From positions 1 through 64,000 of the forward strand of contig CACJTS010000003.1 of the NCBI GenBank assembly GCA_902596355.1: a stretch of DNA of 64,000 nt, written 5' to 3'. Below the pieces are notes generated by a model that did not search any database, was not told the origin of the DNA, and saw nothing but the letters and a program-made list of their open reading frames with translations. Positions 49,483 to 58,859 of this stretch are shown here, piece after piece (the first letter of the stretch is position 1; each line of letters opens with the position of its first letter). A program made the position numbers and the translations under genes. This DNA is from an uncultured Pelagibacteraceae bacterium. GTDB taxonomy: Bacteria > Pseudomonadota > Alphaproteobacteria > Pelagibacterales > Pelagibacteraceae.

Positions 49483-50046
49483 TTATAATCTTGAAGCACA
49501 GTCTTCAATCCAAGAACAAAGATGTTCAGCAAAAGATCTTCTAACAAACAGATTTACATTATTTTCATCCTTGTGGTGAAGAATTACATCTACATTATTT
49601 AAAACTGTCTGAGTTGTTGATCCCTTTTTTTCTTTAAATTCATTAAAATTAAAGGGAGATCCTGCTGAAAAAATTTCATAGATATTTTCGCCTTTAAGTT
49701 CTAATTGAACAAATTGATCTGTTACATCAACAACAGCACCTAAATTTGTTTTTGAAATACTATTAATTAACATTTCATATAGATCGGATTTGTTAGTGTC
49801 TTTACTTGCTAGCTCATTTGAGACTATCATCCATTCATCCGGGCTAAGCCATATTGCTGTTAATTTATCACTCGTTGTTGAAGTGTTTGCCTCTGTAGGT
49901 AAGATCATATTAAGATTTTTACCAATATTTGTTAAAAATTCTCTTTTTTTACCTCTTAAATTAATTTTCATTACTGGAGAGATTTCTTTTACAGAAATAC
50001 TTTCTTGATCAACCTCTTTTTTAATAACTGAATTATAGTTAAGCAT
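49483..50046 (-). CDS. soxG: Sarcosine oxidase subunit gamma
   Basis: SoxG, 187 residues, the folate-domain-like gamma subunit of heterotetrameric sarcosine oxidase. Family traits visible are TAIWLSPDEWMIVS, VDVTDQFVQLELKGENIYEIFSAGSPFNF and the C-terminal VRRSFAEHLCSWIEDCASRL. It lies last in soxBDAG, overlapping soxA by 8 bases. The enzyme needs all four subunits. Confidence 0.92.
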   Translation of the reverse strand: MLNYNSVIKKEVDQESISVKEISPVMKINLRGKKREFLTNIGKNLNMILPTEANTSTTSDKLTAIWLSPDEWMIVSNELASKDTNKSDLYEMLINSISKTNLGAVVDVTDQFVQLELKGENIYEIFSAGSPFNFNEFKEKKGSTTQTVLNNVDVILHHKDENNVNLFVRRSFAEHLCSWIEDCASRL

Positions 50047-53044
50047 TTAACCTCTCATTTTTTTCATCATAAAAAATTGGATTCGCAACAGTGACATTAA
50101 TATTTTTATTTTCCATAGGCACAAAAAGTTTTTTTCCCATCATATCTTTTCCACCTCTAACTACTGCAAGTGCTATTGATTTCTTTAGGTTTGGACTAAA
50201 ATAACTTGAAGTTACATGTCCAAGCATTTCTACTGGACTTTGATTTAACTTAGAAACTATTTGTGCTCCTTCTTCTAAAACAATATTTGGATCATCAGTT
50301 AATAAACCTACTAATTGCTTTCTATCTTCTCTCATTGTATCAGATCTATAAAGAGATCTTTTTCCTATGAAATCGTATTTCTTCTTGCTTACTATCCAAT
50401 CCATTTGAAGATCGATAGGAGTCATTGTTCCATCTGTATCTTGTCCAACAATAATAAAACCTTTTTCTGCTCTTAATAAGTGCATTGTCTCAGTCCCATA
50501 AGGAGTAATGTTAAACTCTTTACCTGCCTCTATACACTTTTCCCATAAATCTTTTCCATAACTTGCTTGAACATTGATTTCGTAACTGTGTTCTCCAGTA
50601 AAACTAATTCTCATTATTCTACATTGAACATTGCCAATTTTCGATTCTTTAAATGACATGTGCGGAAAGTTTTCATCTGATAAATCTAAATCAGGAATTA
50701 TTTTTTTAAGAATTTTTTTACTATTAGGTCCGCATAAACTCGCTGTAGCATAATGATCTGTTACAGAGGTTAAATAAACATCAAGCTCAGGCCATTCTGT
50801 TTGAAGATAGTCTTCAAGTTTACCTAAAACATTTGCTGCTCCACCAGTTGTTGTGGTCATGATGTAATGATTTTCACCTAATCTTGTTGTAACTCCATCA
50901 TCATAAACCATACCATCTTCATTTAGCATTAACCCATATCTACATTTCCCTATAGCTAATTTTGACCAAGCATTTGTATAAACTCTATTTAAGAATTCAG
51001 AAGCATCACTTCCTTGAATATCAATTTTACCAAGAGTAGAGGCATCCAGTATACCAGCACTTTCTCTAGCAGCTTTACTTTCTCTTTGAACTGCTTGATG
51101 CATAGTTTCTCCGTTAATAGGGTAGTACCATGCTCTCTTCCATTGTCCGACATTTTCAAATTCAGCTTTATTTTCAACATGCCAATCATTCATTGGCGTT
51201 CTTCTAAAAATATCAAAAAACTTTCCTACATTTCGACCTACAATAGTTCCAAATGTTAATGGTGTGTAAGGAGGTCTAAATGTAGTGGTTCCTAATTCTC
51301 CCATTTTAACGCCTGCTGTATCTGCAATTATGCCTAACGCATGCATATTTCCTAGTTTACCTTGATCAGTTCCCATACCGGTAGTCGTGTATCTTTTAAC
51401 ATGCTCAATAGATCTAAAACCTTCTCTTAATGCTAATTTTATATCTTTAGCAGTTGCATCGTTTTGATAATCTACAAATGGTTTAGTTTTGCCTATAGGT
51501 TTATCCGAAGGTAGTAACCAAATATTTCTTTTTGAATTTTCCTGATCAATCTCAACTTTAATACCATCTAAATCTGTTTCATTAATATTAAGAGTATCTT
51601 TAATTTTTTGATTTAGATTTTTAATGATTTCGTCAATTTTAAAATCTCCACCACAAGATCCTACACTTATTTGTTCAGATGTATTCTGATTTGGTAAGAA
51701 AACTTTTTTTTCTTCATCAAATTTAAGTTTACTACCTGATTGTGTATATAAATGTACAGCAGGTGTCCAGCCACCAGCAACTCCTAAGCAATCACACGAA
51801 ATAGAAATTTTACTTCCAGTCACTGAAGTACCATCATTAGATAGTTTCATTATTGAAATACTATTTAGTCTTTTATAACCAGTTGTATCAACAATTGAGT
51901 GTGACCAGTAAATTTTAATACCTGCTTCTTTTACTTTTTTAACAATTTTACTTTCGGATTGTTCTCTAATATCAATTATTGCTTCAACATTGATACCTTT
52001 ATTGTATAGTGAAATAGCACTTTCGTAGGCACTATCATTATTAGTAAAAAAGACATTTTTACTACCACACGCAACACCATAAAATTCACTGTATTTTTTT
52101 ATTGCAGATGAAAGCATTATTCCTGGTCTATCATTATTATTAAATATCAAAGGTCTTTCTAATGCACCTGTAGCTAAAATAACTTTCTTAGCTCTAATTT
52201 TAAGAAGTCTTTGTCTGATTTTATTTGTTTTATCTTTTGCCTCTAAATGATCAGTTAGATTTTCTCTAGCCAAAAGATAATTATATTGATGATAAGCAGC
52301 TACACTTGTTCTAGTTTTTATTTCAAGATTTTTAATATTTTTAAGTTTCTCTATTTCTTTTTTTAACCATTCAGAAGGAGTTTTATTATCAATTTTGTTA
52401 AATTCGTTATTTTCAAAAATAGTTGAGCCACCAAGTTCATTTTTTTCATCAACTAGCAATGTTCTAAAATTATTTTTAGCTGCATTTTTTGCTGCTAATA
52501 TTCCTGATATACCTGCACCTACAACCAATACATCACAGTGAATATTACGGTGGTCATAAATGTCAGGGTCACTTGATGTTGGTGATTTCCCCAAACCTGC
52601 TGAGTGTCGTATGAAAAATTCATATTTCTCCCAGAAACTAGCAGGCCACATAAATGTTTTGTAATAAAAACCTGCTGGAAAAAAAGGTGAGAGAAAATTG
52701 TTTATTCCACCAATATCAAATTCAACACTAGGCCAACAATTTTGACTTGATGCCTCCAAACCTTCATAAATCTCTACTTCAGTAGCTCTAACATTGGGTT
52801 CCGTTCTGTTGGTACCAGGGTTTATTTGAACAATAGCATTTGGCTCCTCTGAACCTGAAGTCATAATTCCTCTTGGTCTATGATATTTAAAACTTCTTCC
52901 AACTAAATGAACATCATTTGCAAGTAATGCTGATGCTAAAGTATCGCCTTTAAATCCATGGTAAGTTTTGCCATTAAATTTAAAGGAAATTCTATTAGTT
53001 TCATCGATGTATTCGCTAGATTTTACTCTTAAGTTTTTAGTCAT
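50039..53044 (-). CDS. soxA: Sarcosine oxidase subunit alpha
   Basis: SoxA, 1001 residues from the ATG at 53044; an ATG at 53068 would overlap soxD by 23 bases. The N-terminal region (about 10-100) is a ferredoxin-like domain, then comes an NAD-binding Rossmann domain (CDVLVVGAGISGILAAKNAA, near 175), and the C-terminal half (from about 600) is a folate-binding T-protein (AMT) fold with ILDASTLGKIDIQGSDASEF and SFTGEHSYEINV. The complex oxidises sarcosine to glycine, H2O2 and 5,10-methylene-THF. Confidence 0.96.
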   Translation of the reverse strand: MTKNLRVKSSEYIDETNRISFKFNGKTYHGFKGDTLASALLANDVHLVGRSFKYHRPRGIMTSGSEEPNAIVQINPGTNRTEPNVRATEVEIYEGLEASSQNCWPSVEFDIGGINNFLSPFFPAGFYYKTFMWPASFWEKYEFFIRHSAGLGKSPTSSDPDIYDHRNIHCDVLVVGAGISGILAAKNAAKNNFRTLLVDEKNELGGSTIFENNEFNKIDNKTPSEWLKKEIEKLKNIKNLEIKTRTSVAAYHQYNYLLARENLTDHLEAKDKTNKIRQRLLKIRAKKVILATGALERPLIFNNNDRPGIMLSSAIKKYSEFYGVACGSKNVFFTNNDSAYESAISLYNKGINVEAIIDIREQSESKIVKKVKEAGIKIYWSHSIVDTTGYKRLNSISIMKLSNDGTSVTGSKISISCDCLGVAGGWTPAVHLYTQSGSKLKFDEEKKVFLPNQNTSEQISVGSCGGDFKIDEIIKNLNQKIKDTLNINETDLDGIKVEIDQENSKRNIWLLPSDKPIGKTKPFVDYQNDATAKDIKLALREGFRSIEHVKRYTTTGMGTDQGKLGNMHALGIIADTAGVKMGELGTTTFRPPYTPLTFGTIVGRNVGKFFDIFRRTPMNDWHVENKAEFENVGQWKRAWYYPINGETMHQAVQRESKAARESAGILDASTLGKIDIQGSDASEFLNRVYTNAWSKLAIGKCRYGLMLNEDGMVYDDGVTTRLGENHYIMTTTTGGAANVLGKLEDYLQTEWPELDVYLTSVTDHYATASLCGPNSKKILKKIIPDLDLSDENFPHMSFKESKIGNVQCRIMRISFTGEHSYEINVQASYGKDLWEKCIEAGKEFNITPYGTETMHLLRAEKGFIIVGQDTDGTMTPIDLQMDWIVSKKKYDFIGKRSLYRSDTMREDRKQLVGLLTDDPNIVLEEGAQIVSKLNQSPVEMLGHVTSSYFSPNLKKSIALAVVRGGKDMMGKKLFVPMENKNINVTVANPIFYDEKNERLNA

Positions 53045-53045
53045 T

Positions 53046-53321
53046 TTATTGAGAAGGTGGTTTTTCACCCATTTTATAAATTGCTTTTATTTCATCGTTA
53101 GAAGTATCTCTAATCATATTAAACCATTTACGACAACCATGTGCATGGTTCCATCTTTCAAATTGAACACCTTTTATATTTTTTCTCATAAATAAATATT
53201 CTGCCCACTCATCATCACTTAATTCTGTTGGTTGCTTAGGTCTTTCGATATGAGCTTCACCACCAGCCTTAAATTCTTGCTGATCTCTTTCTCCACAGTA
53301 TGGACAGTTTATTAAAAACAT
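53046..53321 (-). CDS. soxD: Sarcosine oxidase subunit delta
   Basis: SoxD, 91 residues, the small zinc-binding subunit. The metal ligands C6, C9 (CPYCGERD) and H59, C63 (NHAHGCRKWF) are intact. It also shows the conserved EWAEYLFMRKNIKG and ERWNHAHGCRKWFN. It overlaps the soxB stop by one base and is followed by soxA after 1 base. Confidence 0.95.
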   Translation of the reverse strand: MFLINCPYCGERDQQEFKAGGEAHIERPKQPTELSDDEWAEYLFMRKNIKGVQFERWNHAHGCRKWFNMIRDTSNDEIKAIYKMGEKPPSQ

Positions 53322-54574
53322 TAATGAGCAACCGCTGCTGCACCATGTTCATCAACAAGGTCACCGCTTACAAATCTATTTAAATTAAATGCAGCATTAA
53401 GTTTGTGAGGTTCATCGTTTGCAATAGTATGAGCAAATAAATCTCCAGATCCAGGAGTTGCTTTAAATCCTCCAGTACCCCAACCACAATTAAAATATAA
53501 TCCTTTAATTGAAGTTTTACTTAAAATTGGACTAGCGTCAGGACAAATATCTACTATTCCTCCCCATTGTCTTAACATTCTCATTCTACTGAAAATTGGA
53601 TATAATTCTAAAATTGCATTTAGTGTTCCTTCAACTATTTGATGACTACCTTTTTGAGTATAAGAAACATAATCATCCGTTCCAGCACCAATGACCAGTT
53701 CTCCTTTGTCAGATTGACTAACATAAGCATGTACTGCGTTAGACATTACAACTGTATCAATAATTGGTTTTACAGGTTCAGAAACTAAAGCCTGTAAAGG
53801 TTTACTTTCAAGGGGAAGTCTTAGACCAGCCATATTAGCTATTACACTAGAATGACCAGCTGCAACTACACCAACTTTTTTAGTTTTTATAAATCCTTTT
53901 GTTGTTTCTATTCCCTCAACACTATCTCCATTTCTTTTTATCCCTTTAACTTCACAATTTTGAATAATATCAACACCCATTGCATCAGCTCCTCTAGCAT
54001 ATCCCCAAGCAACCGCGTCGTGTCTTGCTGTACCAGCTCTACGTTGTAGAGTTCCTCCTAAAACAGGGTATCTAATATCTGGTGATGTATTTATAATTGG
54101 ACAAAATTTTTTAACTTCTTCTGTGCTCAAGTAGACTGCGTCAATTCCATTTAGTCTATTAGCATGGGTTCGTCTTTTTAAATCTCTAACATCTTGCAAA
54201 TTATGTGCAAGGTTCATTACACCTCTTTGACTAAACATTACATTATAGTTTAGTTCTTGAGATAAACCTTCCCAAATTTTTAATGCATGATCATATAATC
54301 CTGCACTGGCGTCCCATAAATAATTTGATCTAATAATTGTAGTATTCCGTCCAGTATTTCCTCCACCAATCCAACCTTTCTCGACTATGGCAATATTATT
54401 CATATTGTGTTTTTTTGCTAAATAGTAGGCTGTTGCTAATCCGTGGCCACCACCACCAACAATAACTGCATCGTACTCTTTTTTAGGAGCAGGATCTTTC
54501 CACGCTCTATGCCAATTTTCATGATATGAAAGAGCATTTTTGATTAACGAAAATACTGAGTACTTATTTCTCAT
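53321..54574 (-). CDS. soxB: Sarcosine oxidase subunit beta
   Basis: SoxB, 417 residues, the flavoprotein subunit carrying the sarcosine site. Dinucleotide-binding fold: [20 protein letters not shown] (34-53), then [16 protein letters not shown]. The His that binds FMN covalently in characterised enzymes corresponds to H185 ([13 protein letters not shown]). The C-terminus with [15 protein letters not shown] and [14 protein letters not shown] is complete. It is the first gene of soxBDAG and is divergent from tRNA-Ser. Confidence 0.96.
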   Translation of the reverse strand: MRNKYSVFSLIKNALSYHENWHRAWKDPAPKKEYDAVIVGGGGHGLATAYYLAKKHNMNNIAIVEKGWIGGGNTGRNTTIIRSNYLWDASAGLYDHALKIWEGLSQELNYNVMFSQRGVMNLAHNLQDVRDLKRRTHANRLNGIDAVYLSTEEVKKFCPIINTSPDIRYPVLGGTLQRRAGTARHDAVAWGYARGADAMGVDIIQNCEVKGIKRNGDSVEGIETTKGFIKTKKVGVVAAGHSSVIANMAGLRLPLESKPLQALVSEPVKPIIDTVVMSNAVHAYVSQSDKGELVIGAGTDDYVSYTQKGSHQIVEGTLNAILELYPIFSRMRMLRQWGGIVDICPDASPILSKTSIKGLYFNCGWGTGGFKATPGSGDLFAHTIANDEPHKLNAAFNLNRFVSGDLVDEHGAAAVAH

Positions 54575-54600
54575 AATAATTGAATAATTACTTTATATAT

Positions 54601-54614
54601 ATTGAATTTTCAAT
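54601..54614. promoter_or_regulatory. Inverted repeat in the soxB / tRNA-Ser divergent gap
   Basis: ATTGAA-TT-TTCAAT is a perfect 6+6 inverted repeat with a 2-base centre, 27 bases upstream of the soxB start. It coincides with the candidate -35 box of the tRNA-Ser promoter, and on the other strand with TTGAAA that could be part of the soxB promoter. It may be a dimeric regulator site or simply two overlapping -35 boxes. Confidence 0.35.
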
Positions 54615-54629
54615 ACAATCGCTTAATAC
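54602..54629 (+). promoter_or_regulatory. Candidate promoter of tRNA-Ser
   Basis: TTGAAT (54602-54607), 16 bases, TAATAC (54624-54629), 12 bases before the mature 5' end of the tRNA. Spacing equals that of the other candidate promoters found here. Confidence 0.4.
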
Positions 54630-54641
54630 ACAATGTCATAT

Positions 54642-54733
54642 GGAAGAGTGGGTGAGAGGCTGAAACCAGTCGTTTGCTAAATGACCGTGCGAGGAAACTT
54701 GTACCGAGGGTTCGAATCCCTCCTCTTCCGCCA
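54642..54733 (+). tRNA. tRNA-Ser (anticodon GCU)
   Basis: Class II tRNA with a long variable arm. Acceptor GGAAGAG pairs with CTCTTCC; anticodon stem GTCGT/ATGAC (one G-U) around loop TTGCTAA (anticodon GCT), reading AGC/AGU codons; T-arm GAGGGTTCGAATCCCTC; discriminator G, encoded CCA. It abuts the end of the convergent lytic transglycosylase gene, so its transcription must stop inside that gene. Confidence 0.97.
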
Positions 54734-56959
54734 CTAAAATAGAGGCTGATCTATAAAAAAGTTTTTCATAGTTACAGGACGCTGTTCCAAAATATATCTA
54801 TAGACATTATAATTTTCCATCACTCGCTGAACGTAATTTCTTGTTTCTCTAAATTTTATCAACTCAACCCAATCAACATAATCAACTTGTTTTTTTTGCG
54901 GATCTTTATTTATTTTTTTCCAATATTTAACTCTATTGGGTCCAGCATTATAAGCAGCGACTGCAAAAGGGTAGGCACCATCATATTGTAGAATTAAACC
55001 CGCAATATAATGTGAGCCTAAATTGATATTATATTCTGGATCAGTGGTTAATCTTGATTTTGAATAAGGAAGTTTGGCTTGTTTTGAAACTAATTTTGCT
55101 GTGTAAGGCATCAATTGCATTAATCCTTTTGCTCCAGCATGACTATTAGCTTCTAAATCAAATTCACTTTCTTGTCTAATTATAGATAAGATTAAAGCAC
55201 TCTCTGGAATTTTTCTTTTATTAATATATTTAGGAGTACTAATTATTGGATAATTGTATTTATTGTGAAATCTTTTTTGATAAGATGCAATTTTTGAAAC
55301 CTGAATAGCAAAGTCATATCTATTTATACTTGTGGCTAATTCTGCAGCCAAAACCTCACTACCTTTTGCTATATTATCATTAGCCAAATGTCTTAAAATA
55401 TGTTTTGTATATTTATCTTTCTTTAATTCATTTAGAAGATAAGAAATTTTTACAAGCTCTTTATTAAAAAATTGAATTCTATATTTTGGGTCAATTTCCA
55501 TATCTTTTTCTAACTCAAATTTTCCATTTGGATTTAATTTTAAAAAAGCTAGCTGACCATAGTAAGTAGTAAGATATTTTGTGGCTTCTTTGTACCAAGT
55601 ATTTGATTGCTCTATTTCGCCTATTTTTTCATATGCTCTTCCAAGCCAATAAGCACCCCTAGACAAGCTTATTGGATAACTAACATTTTCATAAAAATTT
55701 TTAAAATGATCTTTAGCAGTCATTGGATCATTTAAAAAACTTAAAGCTATCCAGCCGCTCATCCATTCTGCAGCAGCATATTCAGATCCTTCAGTCATTC
55801 CATGATTGCTTGAAATTTTATAGGAAATTTCAAATTTTTTTTTATAAAGCAATGCTCTTGAGATAATTTCTCTTTCTTTCCACCATTTGTCAGGTCTAAC
55901 TAAATACTCTTTATCATTTCTTATTTTCAATAAGATTTCAGCTGAAGAGTCTACACGTCTTTTTTTTCTTCTCCATTTCAATCGATCATAGTTTAAACCT
56001 GCATCATTCTTAAATTTTTGTGGAACATTTGCTATAGCCTGGTCAACTCCATAGCCTTTACTCATTAAAAGGTATCTCGCGTTATATAAAAGTTCATAAT
56101 CTTTTGGCAGATATCTTATTAATCTTTGTAAATCCCAACGATCACCATTCCAAGCTAAATAATCAGCTCGTTTAATATAGTCATCTGCTTTTAAATATTT
56201 TTTATATTTTTTTCTAAAATATTTTAATTCGTTTTTAGATAAATCTGCTGTTACCCAACCTTCTTTAATTAGTTTTATACCCTTATTTTTGTCTCCAATT
56301 AAAATATGGCTTTCTCCAAGTATCATTTTTCCATAACCACTTAAAGGATCCTTTTCTCCAAACCAATTTATTATTTTTTTAGGTGAAACACTTTCTGTTG
56401 ATAGTTTATGTTCAGCAAGATATTTAACTCTACTTATTCTAGGATAATCTAAATTTTTATTTAAAAAAACTTGATATTCGTAAAAGGAAGCTTGGTTACC
56501 AGACGTTAAAAGATGTCTCCATTGTATAAAATTATAAATTGAGTTGTCTTTTGCTTTTTTTGCTATTTTAAGCGCAGATGACCATTTACCTTTCTGCATT
56601 TCTGAAATAGCTTTTTTCGCCAATCCAAAGTCTTTTTTACTATAATATCTTGAAATCTTAACTCTCTTAGTAGTATTAATGCCAGCTACTGTTGGTTTTT
56701 TTTTTGGTATTTTAAAACTTAACTTTTTTTCTTTTAAAACCAACTCTTTTTTAACAACCACTTCTTCAATTTTAACTTCTTTAGTTCTTGAGGGTTTCTT
56801 TAAAGGTTTAAGGATATTTATAGAGATTTTCTTTTGAATTTCTTCTTTACTTAATGCAGGTTTTTTTAAGGGTACAACTGAATTGATTTCAGCAGTGACC
56901 TTATTTGAAAGCATTAATATTGATACAGTGAAACTTAAAAATAATATTTTTTTTAGCAT
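54734..56959 (-). CDS. slt: Soluble lytic murein transglycosylase
   Basis: 741 residues. Signal peptide at 1-23 (KKILFLSFTVSILMLSNKVTAE), a Lys/Pro-rich linker (to about 110), a long alpha-superhelical middle part, then the transglycosylase SLT domain (about 575-715) with the catalytic Glu E597 in IIRQESEFD, GAKGLMQLMPYTA and AYNAGPNRVKYW. It cleaves peptidoglycan glycan strands in the periplasm, giving 1,6-anhydro ends. It ends at the last base of the opposing tRNA-Ser and is divergent from dapA across 43 bases. Confidence 0.94.
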   Translation of the reverse strand: MLKKILFLSFTVSILMLSNKVTAEINSVVPLKKPALSKEEIQKKISINILKPLKKPSRTKEVKIEEVVVKKELVLKEKKLSFKIPKKKPTVAGINTTKRVKISRYYSKKDFGLAKKAISEMQKGKWSSALKIAKKAKDNSIYNFIQWRHLLTSGNQASFYEYQVFLNKNLDYPRISRVKYLAEHKLSTESVSPKKIINWFGEKDPLSGYGKMILGESHILIGDKNKGIKLIKEGWVTADLSKNELKYFRKKYKKYLKADDYIKRADYLAWNGDRWDLQRLIRYLPKDYELLYNARYLLMSKGYGVDQAIANVPQKFKNDAGLNYDRLKWRRKKRRVDSSAEILLKIRNDKEYLVRPDKWWKEREIISRALLYKKKFEISYKISSNHGMTEGSEYAAAEWMSGWIALSFLNDPMTAKDHFKNFYENVSYPISLSRGAYWLGRAYEKIGEIEQSNTWYKEATKYLTTYYGQLAFLKLNPNGKFELEKDMEIDPKYRIQFFNKELVKISYLLNELKKDKYTKHILRHLANDNIAKGSEVLAAELATSINRYDFAIQVSKIASYQKRFHNKYNYPIISTPKYINKRKIPESALILSIIRQESEFDLEANSHAGAKGLMQLMPYTAKLVSKQAKLPYSKSRLTTDPEYNINLGSHYIAGLILQYDGAYPFAVAAYNAGPNRVKYWKKINKDPQKKQVDYVDWVELIKFRETRNYVQRVMENYNVYRYILEQRPVTMKNFFIDQPLF

Positions 56960-56988
56960 AATCTTTTAGTATATGAATCTTTAAACTA

Positions 56989-56997
56989 TGTTATAAG
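56989..56997 (+). promoter_or_regulatory. Extended -10 promoter at dapA, leaderless geometry
   Basis: TGTTATAAG is an extended -10 element (TGn plus TATAAG at 56992-56997). The dapA ATG is at 57003, so the expected start falls on or beside the ATG. No -35 box is evident and no ribosome site precedes the ATG. Confidence 0.45.
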
Positions 56998-57002
56998 TAT
57001 TT

Positions 57003-57884
57003 ATGTTCAAAGGATCAAATGTTGCTTTAATTACACCATTTAAAAATAATGCTCTAGATGAGGAGGCGTATATAAAATTAATACATTTCCACATTGATAA
57101 TGGTACCAACGGACTTGTTCCAGCTGGTACAACTGGTGAATCTCCCACGTTAAGTCATGATGAACATCAAAGAGTTATAGATTTATGTATAAAAGAAAGT
57201 AATGGAAAAATTCCAGTTATCGCTGGGACAGGGTCAAACTCAACAGAAGAAGCAATTTCTTTAACCACACATGCAGAAAAAGCAGGAGCTAACGGTGCTT
57301 TGATAGTTACCCCTTATTACAATAAACCAACCCAAGAAGGCTTGTATCAACATTATAAAGCAATTAATGACAAATGCGGCATTCCAATTATAATTTATAA
57401 TATTCCTGGCAGATCTGTGATTGATATGTCAGTAGACACAATGGCCAGACTGTATGAATTAAAAAATATAGTCGGTGTTAAAGATGCAACAGGTGATTTA
57501 GATAGAGTTAATCAGACACTTGAAAAAATGGGTAAAGATTTTATTCAATTAACAGGTAATGATGACAATGCTTTTGAATTTAATAAACGTGGTGGGGTAG
57601 GTACTATTAGTGTAACAGCAAATATTGCACCTAAACTTTGTTCAGATTTTCAAAAATTCTCTAAATCAGGCACTGATAACGAAATGAAAGAAGCAGAAAG
57701 ATTGGATAAAATATTACAACCAGTTCATCATTCAATGTTTATTGAGAGCAATCCTAGTCCTGTAAAATATGCTGCAAAACTTTTAGAACTTTGTGATGAT
57801 AATGTAAGATTACCACTTGTAAAAGTAACAGAGACAACAAAAGAAATTGTAAAAAAAGCTCTTCAGTCTGCTAAGTTAATTTAA
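57003..57884 (+). CDS. dapA: 4-hydroxy-tetrahydrodipicolinate synthase
   Basis: DapA, 293 residues, condenses pyruvate with aspartate semialdehyde in lysine and diaminopimelate synthesis. The Schiff-base Lys is K160 (VGVKDATGD); Y132 (IYNIPGRSV) and T43-T44 ([10 protein letters not shown]) complete the active site. It starts a plus-strand run of ten tightly packed genes and overlaps smpB by one base. Confidence 0.97.
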   Translation: MFKGSNVALITPFKNNALDEEAYIKLIHFHIDNGTNGLVPAGTTGESPTLSHDEHQRVIDLCIKESNGKIPVIAGTGSNSTEEAISLTTHAEKAGANGALIVTPYYNKPTQEGLYQHYKAINDKCGIPIIIYNIPGRSVIDMSVDTMARLYELKNIVGVKDATGDLDRVNQTLEKMGKDFIQLTGNDDNAFEFNKRGGVGTISVTANIAPKLCSDFQKFSKSGTDNEMKEAERLDKILQPVHHSMFIESNPSPVKYAAKLLELCDDNVRLPLVKVTETTKEIVKKALQSAKLI

Positions 57885-58354
57885 TGAACAAAAAAACCAA
57901 TCATGGTTTGAAAATCATTTGTTTAAACAGAAAAGCTAGTTTTAACTATTTTTTTGAAGATCTTTTTGAAACTGGAATTGTTTTAAAGGGATCAGAGATT
58001 AAATCAATAAGAGAGGGAAAGGTAAATATCGCTGACTCCTATGCTGTTGAAAAGGGAGGTGAAATTGTTTTAATTAATTCACATATATCTCCATACAAGC
58101 AAGCCAGTTACTCTAATCATAACCCAACCGATGATAGAAAATTGCTTCTTAATAAAAAAGAAATAAATAAATTAATAGGTAAAATGCAAAGAGATGGTTT
58201 CACATTAGTTCCAACAAAAATGTATTTTAAAAAAGGAAAGGTCAAAATAGAATTAGCTGTTGCTAAAGGCAAAAAGCAATATGATAAAAGAGCAACAAAA
58301 AAAAGTAGAGATTGGAATCGTGAAAAGGCAAGATATATTAGAAAATCAAGCTAA
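57884..58354 (+). CDS. smpB: SsrA-binding protein SmpB
   Basis: SmpB, 156 residues, delivers tmRNA to stalled ribosomes. Characteristic segments are [75 protein letters not shown] and the C-terminal tail [14 protein letters not shown] that enters the mRNA channel. dapA-smpB adjacency is common in alphaproteobacteria. The tmRNA gene is not in the window. Confidence 0.97.
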   Translation: MNKKTNHGLKIICLNRKASFNYFFEDLFETGIVLKGSEIKSIREGKVNIADSYAVEKGGEIVLINSHISPYKQASYSNHNPTDDRKLLLNKKEINKLIGKMQRDGFTLVPTKMYFKKGKVKIELAVAKGKKQYDKRATKKSRDWNREKARYIRKSS

Positions 58355-58838
58355 AATTGTTTTTTTAGGGATAGGTTCAAATTTAGGTTTAAGAAAAAGA
58401 AATATAGAAAAAGCAAAATTTTTATTAGCAGAACATAACTTAGATGTTCTCTCGGTATCTAGTTATTATGAAACCCCTTCCTGGCCTGACCCAAGAAAAC
58501 CTAGGTTCTTAAATATAATTTTAAAATTAAAATGCTATTATAGTCCTCAAGAACTATTAAAAATATGTAAATCTATAGAAAATCAATTAGGTAGAAAAAA
58601 AGCGAAAAAAAATGCTCCTCGTACATGTGATTTAGATATAATCGATTTTAATAATTTGGTATCAAAAAAAAACTCTAAGATTAATTTACCTCATAAAATG
58701 ATGCACAAAAGAAACTTTGTATTACTTCCATTATTTGAGATTCAAAAGAATTGGACCCATCCTGATAAACAAATTGATGTTAAAACCTTGATTTCTCTGC
58801 TTCCTGATAGAGACATTAGATCTATTAAACAAATTTGA
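58320..58838 (+). CDS. folK: 2-amino-4-hydroxy-6-hydroxymethyldihydropteridine pyrophosphokinase
   Basis: FolK, 172 residues if it starts at GTG 58320, which puts the family start ([21 protein letters not shown]) a dozen residues in. ATGs at 58260 and 58281 would require far longer overlap with smpB. It pyrophosphorylates the pterin precursor of folate. Motifs: [22 protein letters not shown] and [10 protein letters not shown] (metal-binding Asp pair). It overlaps smpB by 35 bases. Folate output matters here because sarcosine oxidase uses tetrahydrofolate. Confidence 0.88.
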   Translation: MKRQDILENQAKIVFLGIGSNLGLRKRNIEKAKFLLAEHNLDVLSVSSYYETPSWPDPRKPRFLNIILKLKCYYSPQELLKICKSIENQLGRKKAKKNAPRTCDLDIIDFNNLVSKKNSKINLPHKMMHKRNFVLLPLFEIQKNWTHPDKQIDVKTLISLLPDRDIRSIKQI

Positions 58839-58843
58839 TTTAA

Positions 58844-58852
58844 TGGTATAAT
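58844..58852 (+). promoter_or_regulatory. Extended -10 promoter at the RSH gene, leaderless geometry
   Basis: TGGTATAAT is a perfect extended -10 (TGn plus TATAAT at 58847-58852). The RSH start codon is at 58860, just where transcription should begin, so the mRNA from this promoter would have almost no leader. No clear -35 box is seen. Confidence 0.5.
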
Positions 58853-58859
58853 ATCTATT

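Noticed and set aside
54751-54771. A/T inverted repeat considered as a firm terminator of tRNA-Ser
   Set aside because: The stem is almost all A-T with a mismatch and lies inside the slt coding sequence; too weak to list as a terminator.
58260-58354. Possible frameshift joining smpB and folK
   Set aside because: smpB ends with its normal C-terminal tail and folK has a plausible GTG start at 58320, so a short overlap explains the arrangement.
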